Shown: positions 8,021 through 18,366 of the stretch, in pieces | How the letters are laid out: the number at the start of each line of letters is the position of its first letter | How positions within the stretch are numbered: position 1 is the first letter of the stretch | NCBI GenBank assembly: GCA_036501535.1 | Contig: DASYAE010000174.1 | Span: forward strand, 1 to 61,291 | Length of the DNA: 61,291 bases | Origin: DASYAE01 sp036501535 | GTDB taxonomy: Bacteria > Actinomycetota > Actinomycetes > Streptomycetales > Catenulisporaceae | Direction of reading: 5' to 3' | Program-made: the position numbers and the translations under genes | The notes under the pieces: model-generated | Seen by the model: the letters and a program-made list of their open reading frames with translations, nothing else | Databases searched by the model: none | What the model was told of the DNA's origin: nothing

Positions 8021-8689
8021 TCAGCGGCCGGGCCCGAGCCATCCTTCATCCGTGGCGATGAGCTGGATCGCCTCGGCCACCGAGGGGCACTCGTAGTCCG
8101 GCACCGGCGCGCCGTCCGGCCGGGTCCGGCCCCGGTTCAGCCAGATCGTGCGCAGGCCCGCGGCGACCCCGCCCTCGATGTCCGCGTCGAGGGTGTCGCC
8201 GACCATCCAGCCGTCCCGTCCCAGCTCGACGTCGAGGCCCTTGGCCGCCCGCTCGAAGATCGCCCGGTCCGGCTTGCTCACGCCCTCCGCCTCGGAGATG
8301 AAGACCCCGTCGACCCGCGGCCACAGGTTCACCCAGTCCATCTTCGCGCTCTGCATCGCCGTGCGGCCGTTGGTGACCACCGCGAGCTTCCAGCCGCGCT
8401 CGCGCAGCATCGCGAGCCCGTCCGCGACGCCGTCGTCGAGCGCGAACAGCTTCGGGTAGCTGTCGGCGACCTCGCGCATCAGCTGCTCGACCGTGTCCGG
8501 CAGCCGGAAGTGCGCCTTGATCTGGGCCGAGAACTCCAGCCAGGTGATCGAGCCGGACTTGACCTCGAACCAGTCCACTGACGCCGGGTCGAGGCCGCGC
8601 CCGGCGACGAACCGCCGGGCCCACGCGTCGAGCGCGCCGGACTGGTCGACCAGGGTGTTGTCCAGGTCGAAGAAGGCGAACTTACTCAT
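8021..8689 (-). CDS. HAD-superfamily hydrolase (subfamily IA)
   Basis: A 222-residue phosphatase-like enzyme. Motif I FFDLDNTLVDQSG (nucleophile and acid Asp), motif II VVTNGR, motif III Lys in GVSKPDRAIF and motif IV GDTLDADIEGG are all present with a helical cap between I and II. The family dephosphorylates small metabolites such as nucleotides or sugar phosphates; the substrate cannot be read here. The ATG at 8689 overlaps the stop of the upstream nitroreductase (ATGA), which fixes the start and shows the two genes are cotranscribed. Confidence 0.92.
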   Translation of the reverse strand: MSKFAFFDLDNTLVDQSGALDAWARRFVAGRGLDPASVDWFEVKSGSITWLEFSAQIKAHFRLPDTVEQLMREVADSYPKLFALDDGVADGLAMLRERGWKLAVVTNGRTAMQSAKMDWVNLWPRVDGVFISEAEGVSKPDRAIFERAAKGLDVELGRDGWMVGDTLDADIEGGVAAGLRTIWLNRGRTRPDGAPVPDYECPSVAEAIQLIATDEGWLGPGR

Positions 8690-9270
8690 GACCGCCACGC
8701 TCCGTAGTGCACCAGGGAGTCGATCGGGCGGCGCCTGGAGCGCAGGTCCCTCTTCGTCTCCTCGGCGTCGTACCCAATGGCGATCGCTCCAATCGGCTCG
8801 TGGTCGTCGGGCACCCCGAAGGCGTTCTTGAACGGCTCCACCTGGGGCGGCACGATGCCGAAGTACAGCGCGCCGAGACCTTCGTCGACCACTGTCAAAA
8901 GCTGCAGCATCGCGGCCATCGCGGTGTCGATGTGCCAGAACGGCACCGGCCAGCGCGCCTCGTCCCGGTCGGTCCAGCCCTTGTCCGGCTGCGCGTAGCG
9001 GTCCAGATAAGCACGCTTACACGAGAACGGGACGAGCACCAGCGGCGCGGTGCGGCGGACCGACTCGCCGGCGCCCTCGGTCCCGAACCGCCAGAACCGC
9101 TCGAGGTCCGCGCCGCGCAGCACCAGCCACGCCTGCCCCTGCGAGAAGCCGGCCGACGGGGCGCGGGTGCCGTTGTGCAGGATTCGCTGGAGCGCCTCCT
9201 CCGGGACCGGCCGGTCCGGGTCGAATGTACGCACCATGCGGCGGGTGCGGATGGCGTCTTGGAGTTCCAC
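8686..9270 (-). CDS. Nitroreductase-family flavin oxidoreductase
   Basis: A 194-residue FMN-dependent oxidoreductase. The N-terminus has RTRRMVRTFDPDRPVP, followed by NGTRAPSAGFSQGQ, the phosphate/FMN-binding region of the family, and a C-terminal GAIAIGYDAEETKRDLRSRR. It reduces nitro groups, quinones or similar acceptors with NAD(P)H. The frame remains open far upstream across purD on the other strand, but the GTG at 9270 coincides with the start of homology. It is divergent from purD (69 bp between starts) and coupled to the downstream HAD gene. Confidence 0.88.
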   Translation of the reverse strand: MELQDAIRTRRMVRTFDPDRPVPEEALQRILHNGTRAPSAGFSQGQAWLVLRGADLERFWRFGTEGAGESVRRTAPLVLVPFSCKRAYLDRYAQPDKGWTDRDEARWPVPFWHIDTAMAAMLQLLTVVDEGLGALYFGIVPPQVEPFKNAFGVPDDHEPIGAIAIGYDAEETKRDLRSRRRPIDSLVHYGAWRS

Positions 9271-9339
9271 GCCAAACAAATATGCAGAATTTGTGCGCGA
9301 ACGTCCAGGCGCGCCGACGCCCCGTATAGGGTGAGGGCC

Positions 9340-10632
<1,293 letters not shown>

Positions 10633-10873
10633 CGTGCGAGTGTCAGCTTCGATCGCTGCGGAGCCGCTGGAAAGCTGCTAACACATCAAAACCGGCTTAG
10701 ATCATCAAAGCGGCGTAATGCAGCGGAATCCGCGTCACCGGAATGGTTGCCTCTGTCCCATTTGGCTCACCCATACGAGCGGACTGTCCGAGCCACCGGG
10801 TGCCTGATAACGGACACTGGCGCTACGCTCCGAACCGGGGCGTGTCCCGCGCTCTGCGCAGTCCACGGATGAG

Positions 10874-12232
10874 GTGATCCGGCTGACCGCGGCCACATCC
10901 AGCGCCGTCCGGCAGGCCCGCGCGATCACGCGGATCTGCATCATGGCCGCTTGCTGCTGGACCATCGCCGCCGTGGTGATATGCGTCGTCGGCGCGATAG
11001 TGCTGCCGCTGGTACTCGTGCCGGTGCTCGCAGCCGTCGTGGGCGTGCTCTGGGTCACTCCCCTGATCCGGCTCTCGCTGATCCGCCCGCCGCTCTCACC
11101 CACGGTGCAGCCGCCGCACGGCGGCTACAGCGAGCTCATGCTTGCGGTGCGCCAGGTCACCGCGGCGCTCGGCGTGCCCGAGCCGGCCGGCGTGGAGATC
11201 TCCCCCGACTGCGACGCCTGGCTCGAGCCGAGGCCGGACGGCCCGGTGCTGGTGATCGGCGCCCCGTTCCTGTGGTGGCTGCGGGTCAGCGAGCTGCGCG
11301 GCCTGCTCGCCCCGGTGCTCGCCGGCATCGAGGCGGCGCACGACCGCCAGCTGCGCACCGCCCGGAGGTTCATCCGCCGCCTGGACATCGCTGAGTCGCA
11401 CGGCTGCCCGCCCTGGCCGCGCAGCTCGATCGGCGTCGTCGCCCGGGCCTGCCGCCTGCGGGCCGAGCGGATGGAGCGCGCGGTCGGCGCGTCCGCGGCG
11501 GAGCACGCCCGCGCGGTGGAGCCGACGGCCCGCGTCTACGCGCACGAGCAGGCCGGCCTGGTCGCGGTCGGCTGGGACCGGCTGCTGCACCGCCTCGCCC
11601 TGCCGGCCTGGCGGGCCGGCCGGGCGCCGGAGAACCTCAACGCGGCCCTCGCCGCGGCGCTCACCGAGCTGGGCCAGCGCGACCGGGTCGGCGTCGGGCT
11701 GGCCGACCGGCTCACCGAGCGGCCCGCCTGCGACCTGCTCGACGAGCCGGGCCAGCTGGACCGCGAGGTCTCCGCGATTGCCCCAGCCATGTACCAGGCC
11801 GGCCTCCAGGGCACCCCGCTGCGCGCCGACCCGAAGACGTATCGGCCGCTGCCCTGGACCCACTACGTGGCAGAGGTCGCCGAGCCGGCCCTACGCGCTG
11901 ACGCGGCCGCCGCCCCCGACCACCCGCTGATCTCGAAGGTCCGCGCAATGCTCGACCAGCCCCCCGCCGGCACCCCGGCACCCGGAGAGCTGGCCTCCGG
12001 CCTGCGCGCCGTGGTCCAGTGCGGCCTGGTCGACAAGGACCTCGCCACCCCGGAGGTGGACTGGCTCGACGGCGTGGTGCTGCGCGACCGGGCCGGCTTG
12101 GTCGTCCCGGTGGACGAACTGGTCCACGCGCTGCTCGACAACGCCGACTTCGACCCGCTACGCGCCTGGGTCTCCTACGCCGCCGGCCTCAACGGCGGCG
12201 ACGCGGCGGTCGTCGGAAGCCGGCACGCCTGA
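10874..12232 (+). CDS. Membrane protein resembling an M48 peptidase with lost active site
   Basis: A 452-residue protein with two N-terminal helices (about 20-60) and a long cytoplasmic part. The segment LGVPEPAGVEISPD, then VLVIGAPFLWWLRVSELRG and LLAPVLAGIEAAHD, follows the pattern of actinobacterial M48 metalloproteases up to the point where HELGHxxxxH should occur. Here that stretch reads PVLAGIEAAH, so the zinc-binding HExxH is gone. The rest is helical, Ala- and Arg-rich, with no second zinc Glu motif that I can identify. I infer a pseudoprotease or scaffold; the family link is by eye only. The GTG at 10874 is the likely start. The preceding 241-bp gap shows no gene. Confidence 0.7.
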   Translation: MIRLTAATSSAVRQARAITRICIMAACCWTIAAVVICVVGAIVLPLVLVPVLAAVVGVLWVTPLIRLSLIRPPLSPTVQPPHGGYSELMLAVRQVTAALGVPEPAGVEISPDCDAWLEPRPDGPVLVIGAPFLWWLRVSELRGLLAPVLAGIEAAHDRQLRTARRFIRRLDIAESHGCPPWPRSSIGVVARACRLRAERMERAVGASAAEHARAVEPTARVYAHEQAGLVAVGWDRLLHRLALPAWRAGRAPENLNAALAAALTELGQRDRVGVGLADRLTERPACDLLDEPGQLDREVSAIAPAMYQAGLQGTPLRADPKTYRPLPWTHYVAEVAEPALRADAAAAPDHPLISKVRAMLDQPPAGTPAPGELASGLRAVVQCGLVDKDLATPEVDWLDGVVLRDRAGLVVPVDELVHALLDNADFDPLRAWVSYAAGLNGGDAAVVGSRHA

Positions 12233-12286
12233 TCGGGCGGGCAGGGCGGGCGAGCCGCCATCCGGTCGCCGGGCGTCCGGCCCGCT

Positions 12287-13344
12287 TCACTTGATGCTCC
12301 AGCTGAGACCATGTGGCGCCAGCCAGTCGAGGAAGTCGGCCGGATCGAAGGCCTCAGCCGGCGCGCGGACGCCGGGACGCACGATGCTTTTACCCGCAGT
12401 GCCCATAACGCCCACAACCAGGCGACGCGCGGCTTCAGCGGCTATCACCGCTGTCGTGCCATAGGTGTCGACGCCGCGGGCGACTTCCCCTTCCATGCTT
12501 ATCGCATCGATCACGATCGTGAAGCGCTGCTTCTGCCGCTCGGCTTCTGGCGGCCCGTCAGGCAGCCCTTCGATCATCGCCGGGGTGATCGGCGCGGCGA
12601 GTGCGGCCTCGGCAACGCTCTGGACACGGCGGACGCGCACGTGTCGCGGCACGCTGACGACTTCCTGCAGCGGGAAGCCGACCACGCGGGTCGGCTCGTC
12701 GTCCCCCGGAAAGGTGATTTCGTCCCGCGCGGCGGGCACGCCGGGCAGCCAGGCGCCGTCCCGGTAGGTCAGTTCAGCGCTGCTTCGCAGAGCGTCCCGG
12801 ATCGCCAGCACGGATCTGAGCGAGCCGCGTGACGGGCCGCCCCCGCCTTCGATCAGATGTGCGCTGATCAGCTCGTCGAGCGGCCCGAGGTGCGCCGCGA
12901 GGAGATGCGCCAGCAGATCGCCGGGCACACCGCCGTCAGTCGCCGCCGGTACGGCAGTGATCCCGCAGTGATCCCGGCCTGCGCAGCGCTGTCTGCGTAT
13001 GAGTCGTAGATGTGCTTGATGAAGGACTGCTCTCCGCAGGTGTCCACATAGTGGCTCCGGGCGCCGATCGCCGCCCGCAAGACCGCGTCACCCGAAACAG
13101 TGAACGGACCCGCGCAGTTGATGACTGCGTCGGCCCCTTCGAATGCCGCAACAAGCGCTTCAAGGTCGTCCGTTCCAGCGATGCGCAGCTCGGCGTCAGG
13201 CAGCGCGACGTCTCGTGCTGTCGCGCTGAGCCGTTCAGCGCTGCGGCCGGCCTGGATCAGGCCTTCGCCGAACCCGCGGCGACGAAGTTCCGCAGCGACC
13301 AACCTGCCCTGATATCCGTTCGCGCCATAGGCAGCGATCCTCAT
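12287..13344 (-). pseudogene. Saccharopine-dehydrogenase-like oxidoreductase broken by an 11-bp duplication
   Basis: The N-terminal part starts at ATG 13344 with a Rossmann motif (RIAAYGANGYQGRLVAAEL) and reads normally to GITA near 12970. It then shifts frame; the remainder (GDLLAHLLAAHLGPLDELIS to LDWLAPHGLSWSIK) continues in another frame. The break coincides exactly with a tandem duplicate of 11 bases. Removing one copy gives GITAVPAATDGGVPGDLL, a smooth join, and a 348-residue protein of normal length. The family comprises NAD(P)-dependent oxidoreductases, including trans-acting enoyl reductases. It is divergent from a likewise broken AraC regulator gene, its likely former regulator. Confidence 0.88.
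12954..12975 (+). repeat. Tandem 11-bp duplication causing a frameshift
   Basis: GCAGTGATCCC occurs twice head to tail (12954-12964 and 12965-12975) inside the saccharopine-dehydrogenase-like gene. As 11 is not a multiple of three it shifts the frame. Slippage could in principle delete one copy and restore the gene. Confidence 0.95.
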
Positions 13345-13476
13345 GCCCCGCTCCGCTCTGGTTCGTCTCCTCGGCTTCACTGCCACTGCGAACCTAGGCG
13401 CCGCTTCCGAGACGATGAATGCCTGATCGTCTGTCATATATGCGCATCCGTCTCACGGCGCATTAACCTGGATCAC

Positions 13477-14389
13477 GTGGATGTCCTCAGCGACATGATC
13501 GCTGCGACCCGCGTAGGGCGACCGCACTCGTCGCTCAACTGCAAGCAGGCGCCGTGGGGCACCCGCTTCGAACCGTTCGTCGGCGCCGGCTTCCATGCCG
13601 TGGTGCGGGGATCGTGCTGGCTCATCCCGCTGTCGGGCGATGCCGTCCGGCTCGGCGTAGGCGACGTGGTCTTCCTGCCGCACGGCCGGGGCCACATCCT
13701 GGCCGACAGCCCGACGACGCCCCCGACCCGCGCCGAGCTGATCAACCCTCAGAACCCCCGCCCGCCCTGTCGCGCGCGGCACTCGACCCCGACGCGACGA
13801 TCCTGCTCTGCGGCGGTTATCTCTTCGACCGCAGCCGTCGGAACCCACTGCTCGACCAGCTGCCCGCCGTCATCCTCCTGCCTGCCAAGGCCGGCGATCG
13901 GCGCATGCTCGACGCCGCACTCGGCCTGCTCCGCGACGAGCTCGAACAGCCACTCCCCGGCAACGCCGCCGTTGTCCCCGCGCTCCTCGACGCGATGCTG
14001 CTCTACATCCTTCGCACCTGGCTCGCCGACGCCGATCCGAGTTTCGGCCACGGAGGCTGGCCAGCGGTGTTCCGCGACCCGGCGATCCTCGGCGCACTGA
14101 CCGCGATGCACCAGGACCCGCGCGGCCGTGGACCGTGGAAGCCCTCGCCACCCACGCGGCACTGTCCCGCGCCGCCTTCGCCCGCCGTTTCACCGCGTGC
14201 GTCGGCCAGCCGCCGATGGCCTACCTCACCTGGTGGCGGATGACGCTCGCCGCCCGATCCCTACGCGCGACCGATGCGCCAGTCGCGGCGATCGCCGAGC
14301 AGGTCGGATACGCCTCCCAGTTCGCATTCGCCAACGCCTTCAGACGCGCAACCGGCATCGCGCCGGGCCGCTACCGCCGCGCAGGGTGA
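13477..14389 (+). pseudogene. AraC-family transcription regulator with two frameshifts
   Basis: The gene begins at GTG 13477 with an AraC-type cupin sensor domain (VGDVVFLPHGRGHILADS). It leaves frame between about 13741 and 13767, continues as LSRAALDPDATILLCGGYLF to about 14120, then changes frame again near 14120-14126. The third frame encodes the DNA-binding domain (EALATHAALSRAAFARRF, then AIAEQVGYASQFAFANAF) to the stop at 14389. Both shifts have the same sense (consistent with single-base losses in C/G runs). The two helix-turn-helix units are complete in sequence, so the damage is recent, or could be base-calling error. The divergent neighbour is also broken. Confidence 0.85.
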
Positions 14390-14493
14390 TAGGCAGTCGT
14401 CACGGGATGGCGGCCATTCGGCGGTAGGGGAGAATGGAGCCCGGCGGGCCAGGTCTGTCCCGCCGCAACCGGTTGATTAAGGAGCACACCGCC

Positions 14494-15804
14494 GTGATCG
14501 GACGGTACACCCTCCCGGAGATGGGCCGCGTGTGGAGCGAGGCCCGCAAGTACGAGCTGTGGTGCAAGGTCGAGATCCTGGTCATGGAGGCGCACGTGGC
14601 GGCCGGGGCGATCCCGGCCTCCGCGCTCGACGCCGTCCGCGACGCCCCCGCGCCCACGCCCGAGGCGGTCGCCGAGATCGAGGCGACCACCCAGCACGAC
14701 GTGATCGCCTTTCTGACCGCCTGGGCCGACAACACCTCGCCGCGCGAGGCGGCCGCCTACGTGCACTTCGGCATGACCTCCTCCGACCTGCTCGACACGG
14801 CGCTCGCCCTTCAGCTGGTCGAGGCCACCGACCTGCTGCTGGCCAAGGCCGACCGGCTGGTCGCCGCGCTGCGCGATCATGCGCTCGCGCACAAGGCCAC
14901 GCTGCGCGTCGGGCGCACCCACGGCATTCACGGCGAGCCCGACGTCTGGGGCCACCGGGTCGCCGATTTCGCCTTCGCCGTCGCGCGCTGCCGGGACCGC
15001 ATCCGGGCTGCTCGGGCCGGCGTCGGGGTCATGGCGATCTCCGGCTCGGTCGGTACGTACTCGAACATCGACCCGGCCGTCGAGCGCTACGTCGCCGAGA
15101 AGCTGGGGCTCAAGGCCGCCGACGTCTCCACTCAGGTCGTCATGCGCGACGGGATCTCCTCCTGGGTCTCCGAGCTGGCCGTGCTGGCCACCGTCCTCGA
15201 AGCGGTCGCCCTCGAGGTTCGGCACGGCCAGCGCACCGAGGTGCGCGAGCTGTGGGAGCCGTTCGGCAAGGGCCAGAAGGGCTCCTCGGCCATGCCGCAC
15301 AAGAAGAACCCGATCATGTCCGAGCGGCTGGCCGGCCTGGCCCGGATCGTGCGCGCGCAGGCGGTGCCGGTCATGGAGGGCATCCCGCTGTGGCACGAGC
15401 GGGACATCTCGCACTCCTCCACCGAGCGCATCGCCCTGCCGGACGCCTCGAGCGCGCTGGACTACATGCTGAACCTGACCATCCGGCTGGTCGAGGGCCT
15501 GGTCGTGGACGCCGACCGGATGCGCGCCAACCTGGACTCGACCAACGGCCTGATCTACACCTCGACCGTGCTGCTCGAGCTGGTCGAGATGGGTCTCGCC
15601 CGCGACACCGAGGCCTATCCGCTCACCCAGCGCGCCGCGATGAAGACCTGGGAGACCGGCCGGCCGTTTCGCGAGACGCTGCGTGAGGAGGCCGAGGCGG
15701 CCGGGCTGAAGATCGACGAGTCGCGGCTGGACGAGGCCTGCCGGCCGGAGCGCTTCGTGCAACGGCTCTCCGGCATGTTCGACCGGCTCGCGGACCTGGT
15801 CTGA
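14494..15804 (+). CDS. purB: Adenylosuccinate lyase
   Basis: A 436-residue enzyme of the fumarase/aspartase superfamily that cleaves SAICAR and adenylosuccinate, releasing fumarate, in purine synthesis. The signature loop GSSAMPHKKNP lies near residue 270, and the catalytic His region is in RVGRTHGIHGEPDVWGH. TTSDLL-type substrate loop appears as FGMTSSDLLDTAL. GTG 14494 is chosen because AAGGAG lies about nine bases before it and homology (GRYTLPEMGRVWSE) begins there. It is followed 11 bp later by purC, so the two are cotranscribed. Confidence 0.97.
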   Translation: MIGRYTLPEMGRVWSEARKYELWCKVEILVMEAHVAAGAIPASALDAVRDAPAPTPEAVAEIEATTQHDVIAFLTAWADNTSPREAAAYVHFGMTSSDLLDTALALQLVEATDLLLAKADRLVAALRDHALAHKATLRVGRTHGIHGEPDVWGHRVADFAFAVARCRDRIRAARAGVGVMAISGSVGTYSNIDPAVERYVAEKLGLKAADVSTQVVMRDGISSWVSELAVLATVLEAVALEVRHGQRTEVRELWEPFGKGQKGSSAMPHKKNPIMSERLAGLARIVRAQAVPVMEGIPLWHERDISHSSTERIALPDASSALDYMLNLTIRLVEGLVVDADRMRANLDSTNGLIYTSTVLLELVEMGLARDTEAYPLTQRAAMKTWETGRPFRETLREEAEAAGLKIDESRLDEACRPERFVQRLSGMFDRLADLV

Positions 15805-15815
15805 GGGGGCGTCGG

Positions 15816-16715
15816 ATGAAGATCGACGCGCCCGGCGTCACCCCGCTCGGCTCCGGCAAGGTGCGCGACCTGTTCGAGGTGGACGGCCGGCTGCTGCTGG
15901 TCGCCTCGGACCGGATCTCCGCCTTCGACCACGTGCTCGAGTCGCCGATCCCGGACAAGGGCAGGGTCCTGACGCAACTGTCGCTGTGGTGGTTCGAGCG
16001 GCTGGCCGGGCTCGGCATCGCCGAGAACCACCTGGTCACCGCCGACGTCGCCGAGTTCCCCGCGCAGCTGGCCGGATACGCCGACGAGCTGCGCGGCCGC
16101 GCGATGCTGTGCGAGAAGCTGGCGATGGTCCCGGTCGAGTGCGTGGCCCGCGGCTACCTCGCCGGCTCCGGCCTGGCCGAGTACCGCGCGTCCGGCACCG
16201 TCTGCGGCATCCCGCTGCCGGCTGGGCTGGACGACGGCTCCCGGCTCGAACAGCCGATCTTCACCCCGGCCCGCAAGGCCGAGATCGGCGAGCACGACGA
16301 GAACATCGGCTTCGAGCAGGTCGTCGCCGACCTGGGCACGGACCTGGCGCTGCGGCTGCGCGAGCTGACCCTGGCGGTCTACTCGGCCGGCCGGGACATC
16401 GCGCTGGAGCGCGGGATCATCCTGGCCGACACGAAGTTCGAGTTCGGACTGCGCCCGGACGGCACGGTCGTGCTGGCCGACGAGGTGCTCACGCCGGACT
16501 CGTCCCGGTTCTGGCCGGCCGGCCGGTGGGAGCCCGGCCATCCGCAGCCGTCCTTCGACAAGCAGTTCGTGCGCGACTGGCTGACCTCGCCGGAATCCGG
16601 CTGGGACGCGAAGTCGCACACGCCGCCGCCCCCGCTGCCGCCGGAGATCGTCGAGCGGACCAGGGCGCGCTACGTGGAGGCGTACGAGCAGCTGACCGGT
16701 CGTCAGTTCGGCTGA
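15816..16715 (+). CDS. purC: SAICAR synthetase
   Basis: A 299-residue phosphoribosylaminoimidazole-succinocarboxamide synthase, which ligates aspartate to CAIR with ATP. The glycine-rich GSGKVRDLFEVDGRLL motif and ASDRISAFDHVL are at the N-terminus, VPVECVARGYLAGSGLAEY and LADTKFEFG in the middle, and the DEVLTPDSSRFW motif near 225. Length and ends are normal. It starts at ATG 15816 just downstream of purB and ends in a short convergent junction with the GntR gene. Confidence 0.97.
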   Translation: MKIDAPGVTPLGSGKVRDLFEVDGRLLLVASDRISAFDHVLESPIPDKGRVLTQLSLWWFERLAGLGIAENHLVTADVAEFPAQLAGYADELRGRAMLCEKLAMVPVECVARGYLAGSGLAEYRASGTVCGIPLPAGLDDGSRLEQPIFTPARKAEIGEHDENIGFEQVVADLGTDLALRLRELTLAVYSAGRDIALERGIILADTKFEFGLRPDGTVVLADEVLTPDSSRFWPAGRWEPGHPQPSFDKQFVRDWLTSPESGWDAKSHTPPPPLPPEIVERTRARYVEAYEQLTGRQFG

Positions 16716-16728
16716 CCTGACAGACCAT

Positions 16729-16752
16729 CAGTCCGCCAGTCCGCCAGTCCGT
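16729..16752 (+). repeat. Three tandem 8-bp units between convergent genes
   Basis: CAGTCCGC is repeated twice and followed by a third unit CAGTCCGT, filling the 36-bp space between purC and the GntR gene; the last base overlaps the GntR stop codon. Confidence 0.85.
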
Positions 16753-17195
16753 CAGCCGGACCGGGTTGATTGCGAGGCGCCAGAGGCCGTCCCCGCCACG
16801 GCTTCTGGCACCTCGCCCCCGCCTTGAAGCAGCGCGCTCTCTAGCGCAGCACGCGTTGCCTCATCATCCGCTCCGAGGTTACGTGCCGCACGCACATAAG
16901 CTGCAGCCGCCTTGGCGAGCGACCGCGTGCGCTCCTCCTCGCTCGCCGGTTCGGCCGCCTCGGCGACATGCGTGCCGGTGCGCCGCCTTGTGAGCACCAG
17001 TCCTTCAGCCTCGAGTTCGCGGTACGCGCGATTCACCGTGCCCACCGCGATCCCCAGATCCGCGGCCAGATGCCGCACCGGCGGCAGGCGGTCCCCAGCG
17101 CGCAGCGTCCCGGCCTCGACCAGCGCCGCGATCTGGCTCCTGATCTGCTCGAACGGCGGCACCGCGGAGCGCGGGTCGACCGACAGGCTCCTCAC
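16752..17195 (-). CDS. GntR-family regulator, short YtrA-like type
   Basis: A 147-residue transcription factor. The N-terminal winged helix (about 10-75) reads FEQIRSQIAALVEAGTL, LPPVRHLAADLGIAVGTVNR and AYRELEAEGLVLTRRRTGTH. The C-terminal part is a short Ala/Glu-rich helical region without a large effector domain, as in YtrA-type members, which usually repress their own operon. Its GTG start overlaps the stop of the membrane-protein gene upstream (GTGA), so the two form an operon whose promoter region carries a palindrome at 18219-18234. Confidence 0.88.
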   Translation of the reverse strand: MRSLSVDPRSAVPPFEQIRSQIAALVEAGTLRAGDRLPPVRHLAADLGIAVGTVNRAYRELEAEGLVLTRRRTGTHVAEAAEPASEEERTRSLAKAAAAYVRAARNLGADDEATRAALESALLQGGGEVPEAVAGTASGASQSTRSG

Positions 17196-18196
17196 TCGCT
17201 CTCCTGCTCCGGCTGTGCCTGCGGTGCTGGCTGTGCCGGTCGCTCCGGCGCGGTCCGCACCGGCTCGAACTGCCGCCGGCTGCTCGGCAGCACGAAGAGC
17301 ACGACGAGCCCGCCGGCCAGCGCGAACAGGTACAGGTTGGAGAAGATCCCGGCCACGAAGGGGCTCGAGCTGGAGCCGGGGCAGACGGGCGGCAGGTCGG
17401 TCATGTGGCTGAGCCCGGAGAAGAGCGCCCCCATGGTGATCAATTCCGTTCCCAGACACGCGGCGGTCACTCGAAGGGCCGCAGCGCGGCGCAGTGTGTC
17501 GTCCAGATATACCAGCGTCGGGTGTCCGGACGGCCGGGCACGACGCGCGATCAGCCGCAAGACGCCCTGCGCCGCGAGCCAGGCCGCAAGGTAGCCGGCC
17601 ATCGCGCCGACGGCCCACTGCCACGGAGTCGACGGGCCTTCGCGGTACAGGGTGATCGGCCGGTTGAGCTGAGGAACGGTGCAGGTCACGGTAAGCGAGT
17701 GCTGGAATACGTAGTCGAGCACGATCGTGATGGCGCACAACAGAAGCCCGACGACCGTCGCTGCGTGCAGAAGAAGCATCACCCAACGAGGCGCGTAGTC
17801 GCGCACGCTGCGGGGGTCGAGTTGCGCAGTGTGTACTTCGCCGCGCGCGGGTTTCGGCATCAAGGCCTCGCCCAGGGCGAGTGCTGCCAGGTAGCCGCAG
17901 GCGAAGGCGAGGACGAAAGAGGCGAGGCCGGCCCGCAGCACGGTGACAATGAGCAGCGCCGCCCCGATGCCCGCCACCCAGCCGAGCCAGCGCCACCGCA
18001 CCGCCATCCGGCCCGCCCGGAGCAGCAGCTCGGCCGCGGAGCGCTCGGCGTCGGCCAGCGCGAGCACGAGCGTCGCGACGCGGGCCCGCTGATTGCGCCG
18101 CATCCCGACCGTCACGACGGTGACGACCGTTCCGGTCAGTGCCGCAGCCAGAACGAACAGCGGTATCGCGTACGAGACGACGCCTACGGTGCCCAT
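17192..18196 (-). CDS. Multi-pass membrane protein of unknown function
   Basis: A 334-residue integral membrane protein with about seven hydrophobic segments (near residues 5-30, 70-100, 140-165, 190-215, 245-265, 285-305). It has a Pro/Gln/Glu-rich C-terminal tail. No transporter signature is visible. The start ATG at 18196 follows a G-rich ribosome site. It is the first gene of a two-gene operon ending with a GntR regulator that overlaps it. Membrane proteins paired with YtrA-type regulators are usually transporters or envelope-stress proteins, but the role here is open. Confidence 0.8.
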   Translation of the reverse strand: MGTVGVVSYAIPLFVLAAALTGTVVTVVTVGMRRNQRARVATLVLALADAERSAAELLLRAGRMAVRWRWLGWVAGIGAALLIVTVLRAGLASFVLAFACGYLAALALGEALMPKPARGEVHTAQLDPRSVRDYAPRWVMLLLHAATVVGLLLCAITIVLDYVFQHSLTVTCTVPQLNRPITLYREGPSTPWQWAVGAMAGYLAAWLAAQGVLRLIARRARPSGHPTLVYLDDTLRRAAALRVTAACLGTELITMGALFSGLSHMTDLPPVCPGSSSSPFVAGIFSNLYLFALAGGLVVLFVLPSSRRQFEPVRTAPERPAQPAPQAQPEQESE

Positions 18197-18218
18197 TCCG
18201 CAACCCCCGCAATGAACT

Positions 18219-18234
18219 AATGAGTTGACTCATT
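18219..18234. promoter_or_regulatory. Palindrome, candidate GntR operator
   Basis: AATGAGTTGACTCATT has 7-bp inverted arms (AATGAGT/ACTCATT) around a 2-bp centre. It lies 23 bp upstream of the membrane-protein start in the 170-bp divergent region shared with purS. GntR repressors of this size commonly bind such dyads in their own promoter; binding is inferred. Confidence 0.55.
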
Positions 18235-18366
18235 GAAACAGAGTCGCCGAAGACTTGTCCAGAGCCGACCTGTCCGGAGCAGCCGCGCGCTCCAGGTAGG
18301 CTTTAGCCACCCCCAACCGAAAAGCCGCACGCGGACGTGCGCGGTGAGAGACCGGGAGTGCTTTAT

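Noticed and set aside
16729..16752. CRISPR or regulatory repeat at the purC/GntR junction
   Set aside because: Only three 8-bp units without spacers; a simple tandem expansion in a convergent junction.
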